Shown here: one piece after another, positions 24,837 to 35,038 of the stretch
Layout of the letters: each line of letters opens with the position of its first letter
Numbering within the stretch: the stretch's first letter is position 1
From: Phymorhynchus buccinoides
Taxonomy: Eukaryota > Mollusca > Gastropoda > Neogastropoda > Raphitomidae
Assembly (NCBI GenBank): GCA_017654935.2
Contig: CM065712.1
Location: forward strand, 32,894-96,893
Direction of reading: 5' to 3'
DNA length: 64,000 nt
Notes under the pieces: model-generated
Databases searched by the model: none
What the model saw: only the letters and a program-made list of their open reading frames with translations
Told to the model about the DNA's origin: nothing
Position numbers and translations under genes: made by a program

Positions 24837-25013
24837 CTGTTAATATATTCAAGATGTCTCCTGTCTCAGCGTCGTGTAGAATGGCACTTCTATCCCACGA
24901 TGCCGTGATGACCTTTGACCCCCCAGCCACCCAATCAGCCGCCACCACCACATCCGTGTGAGAGGTCAACTCTAATAGCGGCATGCGAACCACGTTTGAT
25001 TCGCTGTTTTCAC
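24837..25013 (-). CDS. WDR37: WDR37 exon 7 (third WD repeat)
   Basis: A 177-bp minus-strand exon. The acceptor ATTGCAG ends at 25014 and the donor GTAAGG is at 24831-24836. The frame begins two bases into a glycine codon and encodes ENSESNVVCTPLLELTSH, then DVVVAADWVAGG and VITASWDRSAILHDAETG, matching human WDR37 [22 protein letters not shown] and TASWDR. It ends in ACA G, phase 1, which exon 8 completes. Arrays border it on both sides: 95-bp donor-end copies downstream and 93-bp acceptor-end copies upstream. The body between them is single-copy, which identifies it as the functional exon. Confidence 0.92.
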
Positions 25014-25412
25014 CTGCAATAACACATCAACAAATATAACAATACAATGTGTGAGAGGTCACGGCGTGCGAACCACATTTGATTCGCTGTTTTCACCTGT
25101 AATAACACATCAACAAATATAATTATAACAATACAATGTGTGAGAGGTCAACTCTAATAGCGGCGTGCAAACCACATTTGATTCGCTGTTTTCACCTGTA
25201 ATAACACATCAACAAATATAACAATACAATGTGTGAGAGGTCAACTCTAATAGCGGCGTGCAAACCACGTTCGATTCGTTGTTTTCACCTGTAATAACAC
25301 ATCAACAAATATAACAATACAATGTGTGAGAGGTCAACTCTAATAGCGGCGTGCAAACCACGTTTGATTCGCTGTTTTCACCTGTAATAACACATCAACA
25401 AATATAACAATA
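25014..25412 (-). repeat. 93-bp array of exon 7 acceptor end
   Basis: Units hold a TTACAG acceptor followed by GTGAAAACAGCGAATC and the next about 35 exon bases to CTCTCACAC. One unit has a deletion of about 20 bp. The array is interrupted by a LINE and resumes at 26766. Confidence 0.88.
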
Positions 25413-25646
25413 CAATAATAATAATAACAGTACATTTATATAGCGCTTTACCTCAGATGAGCCCAAAGCGCTTTACAATCCATTATTCATCAACAGATAA
25501 CAAAAAACAACATTCAAGAGTGACACCAACCACCAACAGTGCATATGCAAAGCAACTCTCTCTCTCTCTCTAACACACACGCACACACACACGCACACAC
25601 ACGCGCACGCACACACACACACACACACGCACACACGCACACACAA

Positions 25647-25690
<44 letters not shown>

Positions 25691-25957
25691 AACACACAAT
25701 TATTGACGCCAACTCGTTCATACCCCATTCGGTAAGCCACAGCAACTGAGCCGCATGGACTGACCACATACACCAACACTCAGACACAAACACCCACACA
25801 CACAACGTTACGCACGCAGACAGACACACAGACACGCACACACAACACACACACACATGCGTGCACACAACAACCCACCCACAAACCAAAATACACACAA
25901 GCACACATTCATGCTCACACACACACACACATACACACACACACTCACACACACACA

Positions 25958-25996
<39 letters not shown>

Positions 25997-26765
25997 CACG
26001 CACCACAAAACACAGCACAAACCTCTTAAATCAATCTTCCCTCACGTGCACACAACGGTAGACAACTGATCAAATATTTAGGGTGCAGCAGGAAAAAGAT
26101 GGGTTTTAAGAGAGGTTTTGAATGAGGAGACTGAGTTGGAGTGTCGGTGAGGAGAAGGCAGAGAATTCCACAGAGATGGTGCTTGACAAGAAAAAGAACG
26201 TTGGCCAGCAGATTTGAGACGGATGGAGGGAATGGAAAGGAGACGAGAATCAGAAGACGAACGTAGTTGGCGAGCTGGGACATAGAGATGAAGAAGATCA
26301 GAGAGATACTGGGGAGCTTGATCATTCAGTGACTTGAAGACAAGGAGGAGAATTTTGTAGTCAATACGTGATTGAACTGGGAGCCAATGTAGGGAACGAA
26401 GAACCGGAGTGATGTGATCGTACCTAGGGGAGCGAGAAATGAGACGAGCAGCATTATTCTGGACCCGTTGGAGCTTAGAGATGAGAATTGATGGACAGCC
26501 AGCAAGAAGTGAGTTACAGTAGTCAAGGCTAGACAGAACAAAAGCACAGACTAGAGTCTTCAGGGCATCCTGAGAGAGGAAACGGCGGATGGAACTAATT
26601 CTTCGAAGTTCTAGATAGCAAGCCTTGCAAACATTGGAAACATGCTGTTTGAAAGAAAGGGTTTGGTCCAAAGTAACACCTAGATTGCGGACGGATGCCG
26701 ATAGCTTGATCTCAGTGCCATCAATGTCTACAGAACCTGGGAGAACCTGAGTTTTAATTGTGTGG
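25413..26765 (-). mobile_element. 5'-truncated LINE, C-terminal RT end and 3' UTR
   Basis: On the minus strand 26078-26763 encodes the C-terminal part of a non-LTR retrotransposon polyprotein without a stop: SVRNLGVTLDQ, HVSNVC, CYLELRRI, LDYCNSLLAG, LHWLPV, PSLWNSLP and ending SFKTSLKTHLFPAAP. The catalytic RT core is missing, so it is 5'-truncated. The 3' UTR is CA/TG-rich with an AAAGCGCT motif and ends in an ATT-repeat tail at about 25413. The same 93-bp WDR37 array flanks both sides, so the LINE inserted into the array. The family resembles CR1/jockey-like LINEs with the LKTHLF tail. Confidence 0.88.
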
Positions 26766-26990
26766 GAGGTCAACTCTAATAGCGGCGTGCAAACCACGTT
26801 CGATTCGTTGTTTTCACCTGTAATAACACATCAACAAATATAACAATACAATGTGTGAGAGGTCAACTCTAATAGCGGCGTGCAAACCACGTTCGATTCG
26901 TTGTTTTCACCTGTAATAACACATCAACAAATATAACAATACAATGTGTGAGAGGTCAACTCTAATAGCGGCGTGCAAACCACCTTGCTA
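26766..26990 (-). repeat. 93-bp exon 7 acceptor array, continued
   Basis: Three further copies of the exon 7 acceptor unit beyond the LINE, ending at about 26990 where the RT remnant begins. Confidence 0.87.
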
Positions 26991-28335
26991 AAGGTGACTG
27001 CGCTCCTCCAAAATCTCAATCCCCACAACACAAAGCATGTGGTCCAAGTGGTCCATGTGGTCTGACTGTCATTTGTGGTCCAGATGGTATTACGCCACGC
27101 GTTCTGAAGGAATTAGCAGTGGAACTGGCGCCTGCACTGACTGTCATTTGTGGTCCAGATGGCATTATGCCACGCGTTCTGAAGGAATTAGCAGTGGAAC
27201 TGGCGCCTGCACTGACTGTCATTTGTGGTCCAGATGGCATTATGCCACGCGTTCTGAAGGAATTAGCAGTGGAACTGGCGCCTGCATTGACTGTCATTTG
27301 TGGTCCAGACGGTATTACACCACGCGTTCTGAAGGAATTAGCAGTGGAACTGGCGCCTGCATTGACTGTCATTTGTGGTCCAGACGGTATTACACCACAC
27401 GTTCTTAAGGAATTAGCAGTGGAACTGGCGCCTGCACTGACTGTCATTTGTGGTCCAGATGGCATTATGCCACGCGTTCTCAAGGAATTAGCAGTGGAAC
27501 TGGCGCCTGCACTGACTGTCATTTTCAAGTCATCTCTGGCCTCAGGCTCTGTGCCAGCTGATTGGAGATCTGCATTTGTCACACCAATTTTCAAGAAAGG
27601 GGAACAGTACGACCCGGCAAATTATCGACCAGTCTCCCTCACCAGCGTCGTGTGCAAGCTCCTAGAGCATATCGTCGTCGGAGCAGTTATGAGGCACCTT
27701 GAAAAGCACCACATCCTGAACACCAGCATGGATTCAGGAAAGGGCGGTCCTGCGAAACCCAACTCCTTGAGTTCATCGAGGAACTGACAGCCAATTTGGA
27801 GAGCAGCAAGCAGACGGATGTCCTTATCATGGACTTCTCAAAGGCGTTCGATAAAGTGAACCACAGCTTGCTGCTTCACAAGCTCCAACGCTACGGTGTC
27901 AGGAACTCCACCCACGCAAGGATCGCCAGCTTTCTCAAGGATCGCTGCCAAGCTGTGCTGGTTGAGGGTACAATGTCGTCTTTTGTGAATGTAACATCAG
28001 GAGTTCCCCAGGGGTCAGTGCTAGGACCATGTTTGTTCCTAGCATATATATCAACGACCTTCCGGACAAGTTGACTGCAACCAAGAGGCTGTTTGCTGAC
28101 GACACGGTGGCATACAGGATGGTCTCCTCCATTCAAGATCAGGACCAGCTGCCAGAAGACCTCCATCAACCAAGAGGCTGTTTGCTGACGACACGGCGGC
28201 ATACAGGATGGTCTCCTCCATTCAAGATCAGGATCAGCTGCAAGAAGACCTCCATCGCCGCCCTAGCGATTTGGGAGAAGAGCTGGAACATGGAGTTTCA
28301 TCCTGCCAAGTGCCAAACCCTGTGGCAACCATATG
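26991..28335 (+). mobile_element. Degenerate LINE reverse transcriptase, plus strand
   Basis: Plus-strand RT domain: ADWRSAFVTPIFKKG and YRPVSLTSVVCKLLE, then after a one-base shift near 27725 [51 protein letters not shown], and after another shift RLFADDT and FHPAKCQTLW. The FADD catalytic pair is at 28092-28103. An 89-bp duplication (from 28080 and again from 28169) repeats the FADDT segment and breaks the frame. The N-terminal part carries a 75-bp expansion. Endonuclease is absent. It is inactive and opposite in orientation to WDR37. Confidence 0.9.
27046..27520 (+). repeat. 75-bp in-frame expansion of a LINE RT segment
   Basis: About six tandem units of 25 codons, each encoding GPDGI, MPRVLKELAVELAPALTVI. 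This corresponds to the conserved GPDGI-LKELA region just before RT motif 1, which is normally present once. All units stay in frame. Confidence 0.9.
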
Positions 28336-28339
28336 ACTA

Positions 28340-28975
28340 ATACCAACAATACTAATACTAATGAGGATGCTGCTGCTGCTGATGATGATGATGACGATGA
28401 CAATGAAGATGATGATGACAGTGATGATAACAACGATGATGACAATACTGCTGCTGCTGATAATGATGATGATGGTAATAATGATGATGATGATGATGGT
28501 GACGATGATGATGATGATGATGATGATGATGGTGGTTATGATGATGATGGTGATGATGATGATGACAATGCTACTGCTGATGCTGATGCTGATGGTTATG
28601 ATGATGATAATGATGACGATGATGATGATGATGGTGGTGATGATGATAATGATAGTGATAATGATGGTAATAATGACAATGACAATGAAGATGATGACAG
28701 CAATGCTGCTGCTGCTGCTGCTGCCGATGATGATGATGATTATGATAATGATGATAATGATGATGATAATGATTATAATGATGATGATGATGATGATGAT
28801 GCTGATGACGATAATGATGATGATGATGATAATGACGATAATGATAATGATGACGATGACAATGCTGATGATAATGATGATATTGATGATGATGATGATG
28901 ATAATGATGACGATGATGATGGTGATGATGATGATGATGGTGATGACGATGATGATAATGATGATGATGATAATA

Positions 28976-29006
<31 letters not shown>

Positions 29007-29050
29007 CCCCCCCCCCCCCCCCCCCTGATGATGATAATGATGATGATGAT
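28340..29050. repeat. (GAT)n compound microsatellite with poly-C
   Basis: About 700 bp of GAT repeats with scattered AAT, GAC, GCT and GGT triplets, broken by about 19 C at 29007-29025. All three frames on each strand are open over long distances, purely through triplet composition. It lies just downstream of WDR37 exon 6b. Confidence 0.9.
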
Positions 29051-29064
29051 ATTTTCTCACTCAC

Positions 29065-29125
29065 CATCAGTGCCCTCCTCTTTCTCAGAAGCATCAACAT
29101 CATCCTCCCCAGATGAGTGAGACTT
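29065..29125 (-). CDS. WDR37: WDR37 alternative exon 6b
   Basis: A 61-bp minus-strand exon between acceptor TTTCCAG and donor GTGAGTG (29058-29064). It encodes KSHSSGEDDVDASEKEEGTD, matching the acidic linker of human WDR37 (SGEDEVECSDKDE) between the second and third WD repeats. It starts in phase 0 and ends in phase 1, the same as exon 6a, so exon 5 can join to either one and both join exon 7. Using 6a and 6b together would shift the frame into a stop. An acidic linker of this kind is expected to be surface-exposed; any effect of the choice is unknown. Confidence 0.8.
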
Positions 29126-29335
29126 CTGGAAATCCCAAATCAAATCAATAGTGTGACATCAATCAGTATTTTAATCAAATCAATATTTTCTGGAAATCCC
29201 AAATCAAAGCAATAGTGTGACATCAGTATTTTAATCAAATCAATATTTACTAAAAATCCCAAATCAAATCAAATGTTTTACATCAAATCAGTATTTTAAT
29301 CGAATCAATATTATTTTTTTCACTTCTCTCTTATT
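29126..29335 (-). repeat. Three-copy repeat at exon 6b acceptor
   Basis: Three units of about 65-75 bp (CTGGAAATCCCAAATCAAAT, TGACATCA, ATTTTAATCAAATCAATATT). The first two include the CTGG that forms the CCAG acceptor on the minus strand. Confidence 0.7.
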
Positions 29336-30270
29336 TATTTGGCTTAAATAATCTTTAATATGCCAACAACTCATACAATTCCCAATAATGCAGAACAAAT
29401 GGCAGCAACAAGCTAGAAGCTCATACTGTGCCTTCCACAATGTATATGTGCATGGCGGTCAGCAAGGAAGGATAACATACAACACATACCATTCCAACTA
29501 ATACAGAACAAATGACAGCAACCAGCTGGAAGCTTATACTGCGCCTTCCACAATGTATCTGTGCATGGCGGTCAGCAAGGAAGGAGAACATACAACACAT
29601 ACCATTCCAACTAATACAGAAACAATGACAGCAACCAGCTGATACTGCGCCTTCCACAATGTATCTGTGCATGGCGGTCAGCAAGGAAGGAGAACATACA
29701 ACACATACCATTCCAACTAATACAGAACAAATGACAGCATCCAGCTGGAAGCTTATACTGCGCCTTCCACAATGTATCTGTGCATGGCGGTCAGCAAGGA
29801 AGGAGAACATACAACACATACCATTCCAACTAATACAGAACAAATGGCAGCAACCAGCTGGAAGCTGATACTGCGCCTTCCACAATGTATCTGTGCATGG
29901 CGGTCGGCAAGGAAGGAGAACATACAACACATACCATTCCAACTAATACAGAACAAATGACAGCATCCAGCTGGAAGCTGATACTGCGCCTTCCACAATG
30001 TATCTGTGCATGGCGGTCAGCAAGGAAGGAGAACATACAACACATACCATTCCAACTAATACAGAACAAATGACAGCAACCAGCTGGAAGCTTATACTGC
30101 GCCTTCCACAATGTATCTGTGCATGGCGGTCAGCAAGGAAGGAGAACATACAACACATACCATTCCAACTAATACAGAACAAATGACAGCAACCAGCTGG
30201 AAGCTTATACTGCGCCTTCCACAATGTATCTGTGCATGGCGGTCGGCAAGGAAACATACAACACATACTT
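29336..30270. repeat. 113-bp intronic array
   Basis: Eight units with ACTGCGCCTTCCACAATGTA, CTGTGCATGGCGGTCAGCAA and ACATACAACACATACCATTC. I looked for a WDR37 exon in it on the minus strand and found none. Confidence 0.88.
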
Positions 30271-30334
30271 AGAATTTATAAATAACAAAATCCATTGGTC
30301 AAAATTCACAGAAAAACAACGTAACAAAAATAGT

Positions 30335-30490
30335 TTGAAAAGTTAATTATAAACATTGTAGACAAAAGTAATTGAAATCAAAGGAAAAGATAACAGTAAA
30401 ATATGGAAATCTCAAGAGAAAGGAAAACTGCAAAAATTTGAAAGAGATGATGGGGAATACATTGTAAACAATTAACTGAAAATCTTATGA
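30335..30490. repeat. Direct repeat, partner at 31753-31900
   Basis: TTTGAAAAGTTAA, ACATTGTAGACAAAAGTAAT and GATGGGGAATACATTGTAAA recur in the same order at 31753-31900 with small differences. The two copies bracket the 29/32-bp array and poly-G tract, so an AT-rich unit was duplicated around them. Confidence 0.8.
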
Positions 30491-30539
30491 AGCAACAAAA
30501 CACAAAATTATTCAAAACGCAACACTGTTCATTTTCAAG

Positions 30540-31425
30540 CAAGCTTTCGTGTTTATTAAACACTTCTTCAGGCTGTGGTGTTTATTAAACACTTCCTCAG
30601 GCTGTGGTGTTTATTAAACACTTCCTCAGGCTGTGGTGTTTATGAAACACTTCCTCAGGCTGTGGTGTTTATTAAACACTTCCTCAGGCTGTGGTGTTTA
30701 TTAAACACTTCCTCAGGCTGTGGTGTTTATTAAACACTTCCTCAGGCTGTGGTGTTTATTAAACACTTCCTCAGGCTGTGGTGTTTATTAAACACTTCCT
30801 CAGGCTGTGGTGTTTATGAAACACTTCCTCAGGCTGTGGTGTTTATTAAACACTTCCTCAGGCTGTGGTGTTTATTAAACACTTCCTCAGGCTGTGGTGT
30901 TTATTAAACACTTCCTCAGGCTTTCGTGTTTATTAAACACTTCCTCAGGCTGTGGTGTTTATTAAACACTTCCTCAGGCTGTGGTGTTTATGAAACACTT
31001 CCTCAGGCTGTGGTGTTTATTAAACACTTCCTCAGGCTGTGGTGTTTATTAAACACTTCCTCAGGCTGTGGTGTTTATTAAACACTTCCTCAGGCTGTGG
31101 TGACCAGTTGACTGCACTTTCTCAGGCTGTGGTGACCAGTTGACTGCACTTCCTCAGGCTGTGGTGTTTATGAAACACTTCCTCAGGCTGTGGTGTTTAT
31201 GAAACACTTCCTCAGGCTGTGGTGACCAGTTGACTGCACTTCCTCAGGCTGTGGTGACCAGTTGACTGCACTTGCACAGGCTGTGGTGACCAGTTGACTG
31301 CACTTCCTCAGGCTGTGGTGACCAGTTGACTGCACTTGCACAGGCTGTGGTGACCAGTTGACTGCACTTACTCAGGCTGTGGTGACCAAGTGACTGCACT
31401 TGCACCTCAAGTATCAAACATTTAT
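30540..31425. repeat. 29/32-bp CCTCAGGCTGTGGTG array
   Basis: About 30 units. The left two-thirds are mainly the 29-bp TTTATTAAACACTT type; the right third is mainly the 32-bp ACCAGTTGACTGCACTT type, with mixing at the boundary. A 24-base poly-G follows at 31446-31469. Confidence 0.9.
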
Positions 31426-31686
31426 GGGCAGAAAAAGAGAAAACAAGGGGGGGGGGGGGGGGGGGGGGCTCACAATCATTCCATTTTTGTGTAACTATTC
31501 ACTCTGATCACAACTCACTCCTGTTTATGTACAAATAGAGGGGCCTATCACACTGACAAACATGAAGACTGCAAAGCAACAGAAAACAGAAAAAATTAAA
31601 AAGTGAAAATCAAAGGGCCTGCCAACTGAAAATGGTGAGTTCAGCTTAAAGTTCAAAACATCTATTTTATTTTTATATTAGTCACT

Positions 31687-31752
31687 TTCAATACCAATAC
31701 TAATACCAGTACCAATACCAATACCAAGGCAGAGTAAGGCAGACTGCCTTTG
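31687..31752. repeat. Inverted copy of the GGTACTGGTATT unit
   Basis: AATACCAATACTAATACCAG and CCAAGGCAGAGTAAGGCAGA are the reverse complement of the unit repeated at 33700-34795 (CTGCCTTACTCTGCCTTGGT followed by GGTACTGGTATT). It is a single short copy in opposite orientation. Confidence 0.8.
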
Positions 31753-31904
31753 AAAAGTTAACTATAAACATTGTAGACAAAAGTAATTGAAATCAAAGGA
31801 AAAGATAACAGTAAAATATGGAAATCTCATAAGGAAAACTGCAAAAAATTTTAAAGAGATGATGGGGAATACATTGTAAACAATTAACTGAAAATCTTTA
31901 CAGA

Positions 31905-32216
31905 AATGAAACTGATTATTTAGAACATTTTTTCTTCAACTGCCCACCAGTTAGAGCATTTTGGAAGCAACTTGAAAATTACATTCATGCTCAAATTGAA
32001 TTCAGGTTGAATCTCACCATATTTGATGTGTTATTTGGAGTAAGCAGAATTAACATAGAAAATGATATTAAAAATACAGCTAACCATATAATTAATATTA
32101 GTTGGGAAAATGTGTATAAGTATTCAAAAGAAAACATGCAAATGTACAAATATTCTTCATTTTTGAACAGCAGATACAGAGCAGAATGTTACACTCAAAA
32201 TAAGCCTATGTCATGA
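31905..32216 (+). pseudogene. LINE C-terminal domain remnant
   Basis: A plus-strand open segment reads ETDYLEHFFFNCPPVRAFWK and then KYSSFLNSRYRAECYTQNK before a stop. The E-T-x-x-x-E-H-F-F-x-x-C and F-W-K pattern is the cysteine-containing C-terminal motif of L1/Tx1-type LINE polyproteins. The upstream RT is not recognisable, so this is a fossil 3' end. Confidence 0.65.
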
Positions 32217-33060
32217 CAGTAGCAATGATAGAGTTGATAACTATTTGATTAATTAAGAATTAATGCTTTTGATATTATATGCACCCACACACACACACGC
32301 ACACAGACACACACGCGCACAGGCATGCGCACACGCACACACACATGCGAGCACACACAGGCACGCACGCACACACACATGTGGCGCGCCACGCACACAC
32401 ACACAAATGGTATGAGTGTATCAGTACACCAAACACTAAGTCACACAGAAACCCAGACACTTATGTATCAGACAAGAACACTAAGTACTTCCCCCCAAAA
32501 ATGTCCATAATAGTTCATCACACAGACAAATGAACGAGAGTAGTGAGGGAAAGAAATAAAAAGGAAAAAAAAATGGGAACAAAAGATGTGCTGCCTCAAA
32601 AAAAAGAGACAAAAAGGTGGGGACAGTGGAGGGTAAAAAAACAAAACAACAAACTGAAAATCTTATATCAATATCAAAACAAGAGGCAAAGCCTGCAAGG
32701 CTCACGTCTGATTTTTATTACTATAGCAGGCATGGGAATTCTCATGACAATTCCCATGCCTGTATAGAGAGAATACTGTTATGTAGATACTTGTGCATCT
32801 GAAAACAGAATTATTTTTTATTTTACTGTGTAAAATAAAATTATTTCTATGCATTAAATTACCCCTACCCCTTTCTTTAAAATTTAATTATATGTATGTT
32901 TATATTATGCGCATGTAACATAGTGGAGCCCTATTTTTATTTTTGGCAAAGTAACCTATTTGTACACACCTGAAGTCTTGTGTTTCTTTTTAAAGAGCGT
33001 TTTTGTATATCTAATGGAGAGTCTTCTTTCCAGTATGTATCTCCTACTCGGTACAACACA
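32217..33060. other. Intronic AT-rich DNA with CA tract; no gene seen
   Basis: CA-rich microsatellite at 32285-32408, then AT-rich unique sequence. TTCTCATGACAATTCCCATG at about 32738 is a weak imperfect palindrome only. No exon of WDR37 was recognised. Confidence 0.6.
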
Positions 33061-33470
33061 CAGTTACAGTAATCTCTGCAACAAATGATTTTCTTTCTTT
33101 TGTTCCTTACCGATGTATCTGACTGCTTTGATCCCCATGACTTGAAGGCTCACGTCAAAATCAAGTATCCTGCTAACTTTAACCCTCTAACATCTTATGT
33201 TTTTTTGAGAAAACGACAACGTTAAAGTTTCAGTGGAGAGTGAGAGTCTTCTTTAGTTTGAAGAGTGTGACTGAGTCAAGGTTAAAGGTTGCACAACAGT
33301 AATCTCTGCAACAAATGATTATTTTTATTTTGTTCTTTATCAATGTATCTGACTGCTTTGATCGTCATGACTTGAAGGCTCACGTCAAAATCAAGTATCC
33401 TGCTAACTTTAACCCTCTAACGCCTTATATGTTTAGAGAAAATGACAATGTTAAGGTTTGAGTTAAGGTT
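33061..33470. repeat. Two-copy 231-bp direct repeat
   Basis: ACAGTAATCTCTGCAACAAA, ATGTATCTGACTGCTTTGAT and GACTTGAAGGCTCACGTCAA occur at 33066 onward and again 231 bp later from 33297. The left contig ends between the two copies. Confidence 0.8.
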
Positions 33471-33699
33471 AAAGGTCGGGGCCACGGACGCAACACACAC
33501 ACACACACACACATCCGAACATGTACGATACTATAGACTCACTTTGTTTTAAAAAACGACGTGAGCCAATTATATCAATATTTTTACAATGCAATCGCAA
33601 AATGTAATGTGATAAATCATGTGGTTTTCAACCAATCCAATCAAACGGTTCTTCACCAAATCAATCATTGTTGTTGTTGGTTTATCGCAATACACAGCT

Positions 33700-34795
33700 G
33701 TCAGCAGTCTGCCTTGGTACTGGTACTGGTATTGGTAATAGTACTGGTATTGGCATTAATTCATTGTTGTTGTTTATCTACCAGCACCATAGCAATACAC
33801 AGCTGTCATCAGTCTGCCTTACTCTGCCTTGGTACTGGTATTGGTACTGGTACTGGTACTGGCATTGGTACTGGTATTGGTATTAGTACTGGTATTGGCA
33901 TTAATTCATTGTTGTTGTTTATCTACCAGCACCATAGCAATACACAGCTGTCATCAGTCTGCCTTACTCTGCCCTGGTACTGGTACTGGTATTGGTTTTG
34001 GTACTGGTATTGGTATTGGTACTAGTATTGGTACTGGTATTGGTACTAAAATTGGTACTGGCATTGGTACTGGTATTAAAATTGGTACTGGTATTGGTAC
34101 TGGTATTAAAATTGGTACTGGTATTAATTCATTGCTGTTTATCTACCAGTACCATAGCAATACACAGCTGTCATCAGTCTGCCTTACTCTGCCCTGGTAC
34201 TGATACTGGTATTGGTTTTGGTACTGGTATTGGTATTGGTACTGGTATTAGTATTGGTACTGGTACTGATATTAATTCATTGTTGCTGTTTATCTACCAG
34301 CCCCATAGCTATACACAGCTGTCATCAGTCTGCCTTACTCTGCCTTGGTACTGGTACTGATACAGGTATTATAATTGGTATTGGTATTAATTCATTGCTG
34401 TTAATTATCTACCAGCACCATAGCAATACACAGTTGTCGTCAGTCTGCCTTACTCTGCCTTGGTACTGGTACTGGTACAGGTATTGGTACTAATACTGGT
34501 ATTGGTACTGGTATTGGTACTGGTACTGGAATTGGTACTGGTATTGGTATTGGTAATGGTATTGGTACTGGAATTGGTACTGGCATTGGTACTGGTATTG
34601 GTATTAGTATTGGTATTAGTATTGGTACTGATATTAATTCATTGTTGTTGTTTATCTACCAGCCCCATAGCAATACACAGCTGTGATCAGTCTGCCTTAC
34701 TCTGCCTTGGTACTGGTATTGGTATTGGTACTGGTATTATAATTGGTATTGGTATTAATTCATTGTTGCTGGTTTATCTACCAGCACCATAACAA
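33700..34795. repeat. Compound GGTACTGGTATT array
   Basis: About seven long units, each a run of GGTACT/GGTATT hexamers followed by a constant segment (ATTAATTCATTGTTGTTGTT, TATCTACCAGCACCATAGCA, CAGTCTGCCTTACTCTGCCT). Runs vary from about 20 to over 150 bp. Frames rich in Gly-Thr-Gly-Ile or Val-Leu are composition artefacts. Confidence 0.88.
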
Positions 34796-34799
34796 TAAT

Positions 34800-35013
34800 G
34801 GTGCACCTGACATTAACTCACCATTATCACCAGACACAGCGACAATAACTCACCATTATCACCAGACACAGAGACAATAACTCACCATTATCACCAGACA
34901 CAGAGACAATAACTCACCATTATCACCGGACACAGATACAATAACTCACCATTATCACCAGACACAGAGACAATAACTCACCATTATCACCAGACACAGA
35001 GACAATAACTCAC
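34800..35013 (-). repeat. 32-bp array of exon 6a donor end
   Basis: Six partial copies beyond the authentic one. Each holds GTCTCTGTGTCTGGTGATAA and TG of exon 6a plus the GTGAGTTATT donor. Almost the whole microexon is copied, but its acceptor is not. Confidence 0.85.
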
Positions 35014-35038
35014 CATTATCACCAGACACAGAGACGTC
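35014..35038 (-). CDS. WDR37: WDR37 microexon 6a
   Basis: A 25-bp minus-strand microexon, acceptor CATGTACAG ending at 35039 and donor GTGAGT at 35008-35013. It encodes DVSVSGDN and the first base of a glycine codon. Placed between exon 5 (ending SLSAAD) and exon 7 (starting ENSES) it gives a linker similar to ADTSQISGEDE of human WDR37. Its phase 0 to 1 equals that of exon 6b, so they are alternatives. Evidence is splice sites, phase and weak similarity; at this size chance cannot be excluded, and only the array neighbour and fit argue strongly for it. Confidence 0.62.

Noticed and set aside
28234..29116. Long open frames of Asp, Met, Ile or Ser over the GAT tract
   Set aside because: A triplet repeat leaves all frames open. 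Composition is extreme and there is no start context or homology, so it is a microsatellite.
29336..30270. Possible WDR37 exon inside the 113-bp intronic array (minus-strand LADRHAQIH and similar readings)
   Set aside because: No match to WDR37 at the expected position, no consistent splice pair, and exon 5 already joins in phase to 6a or 6b.
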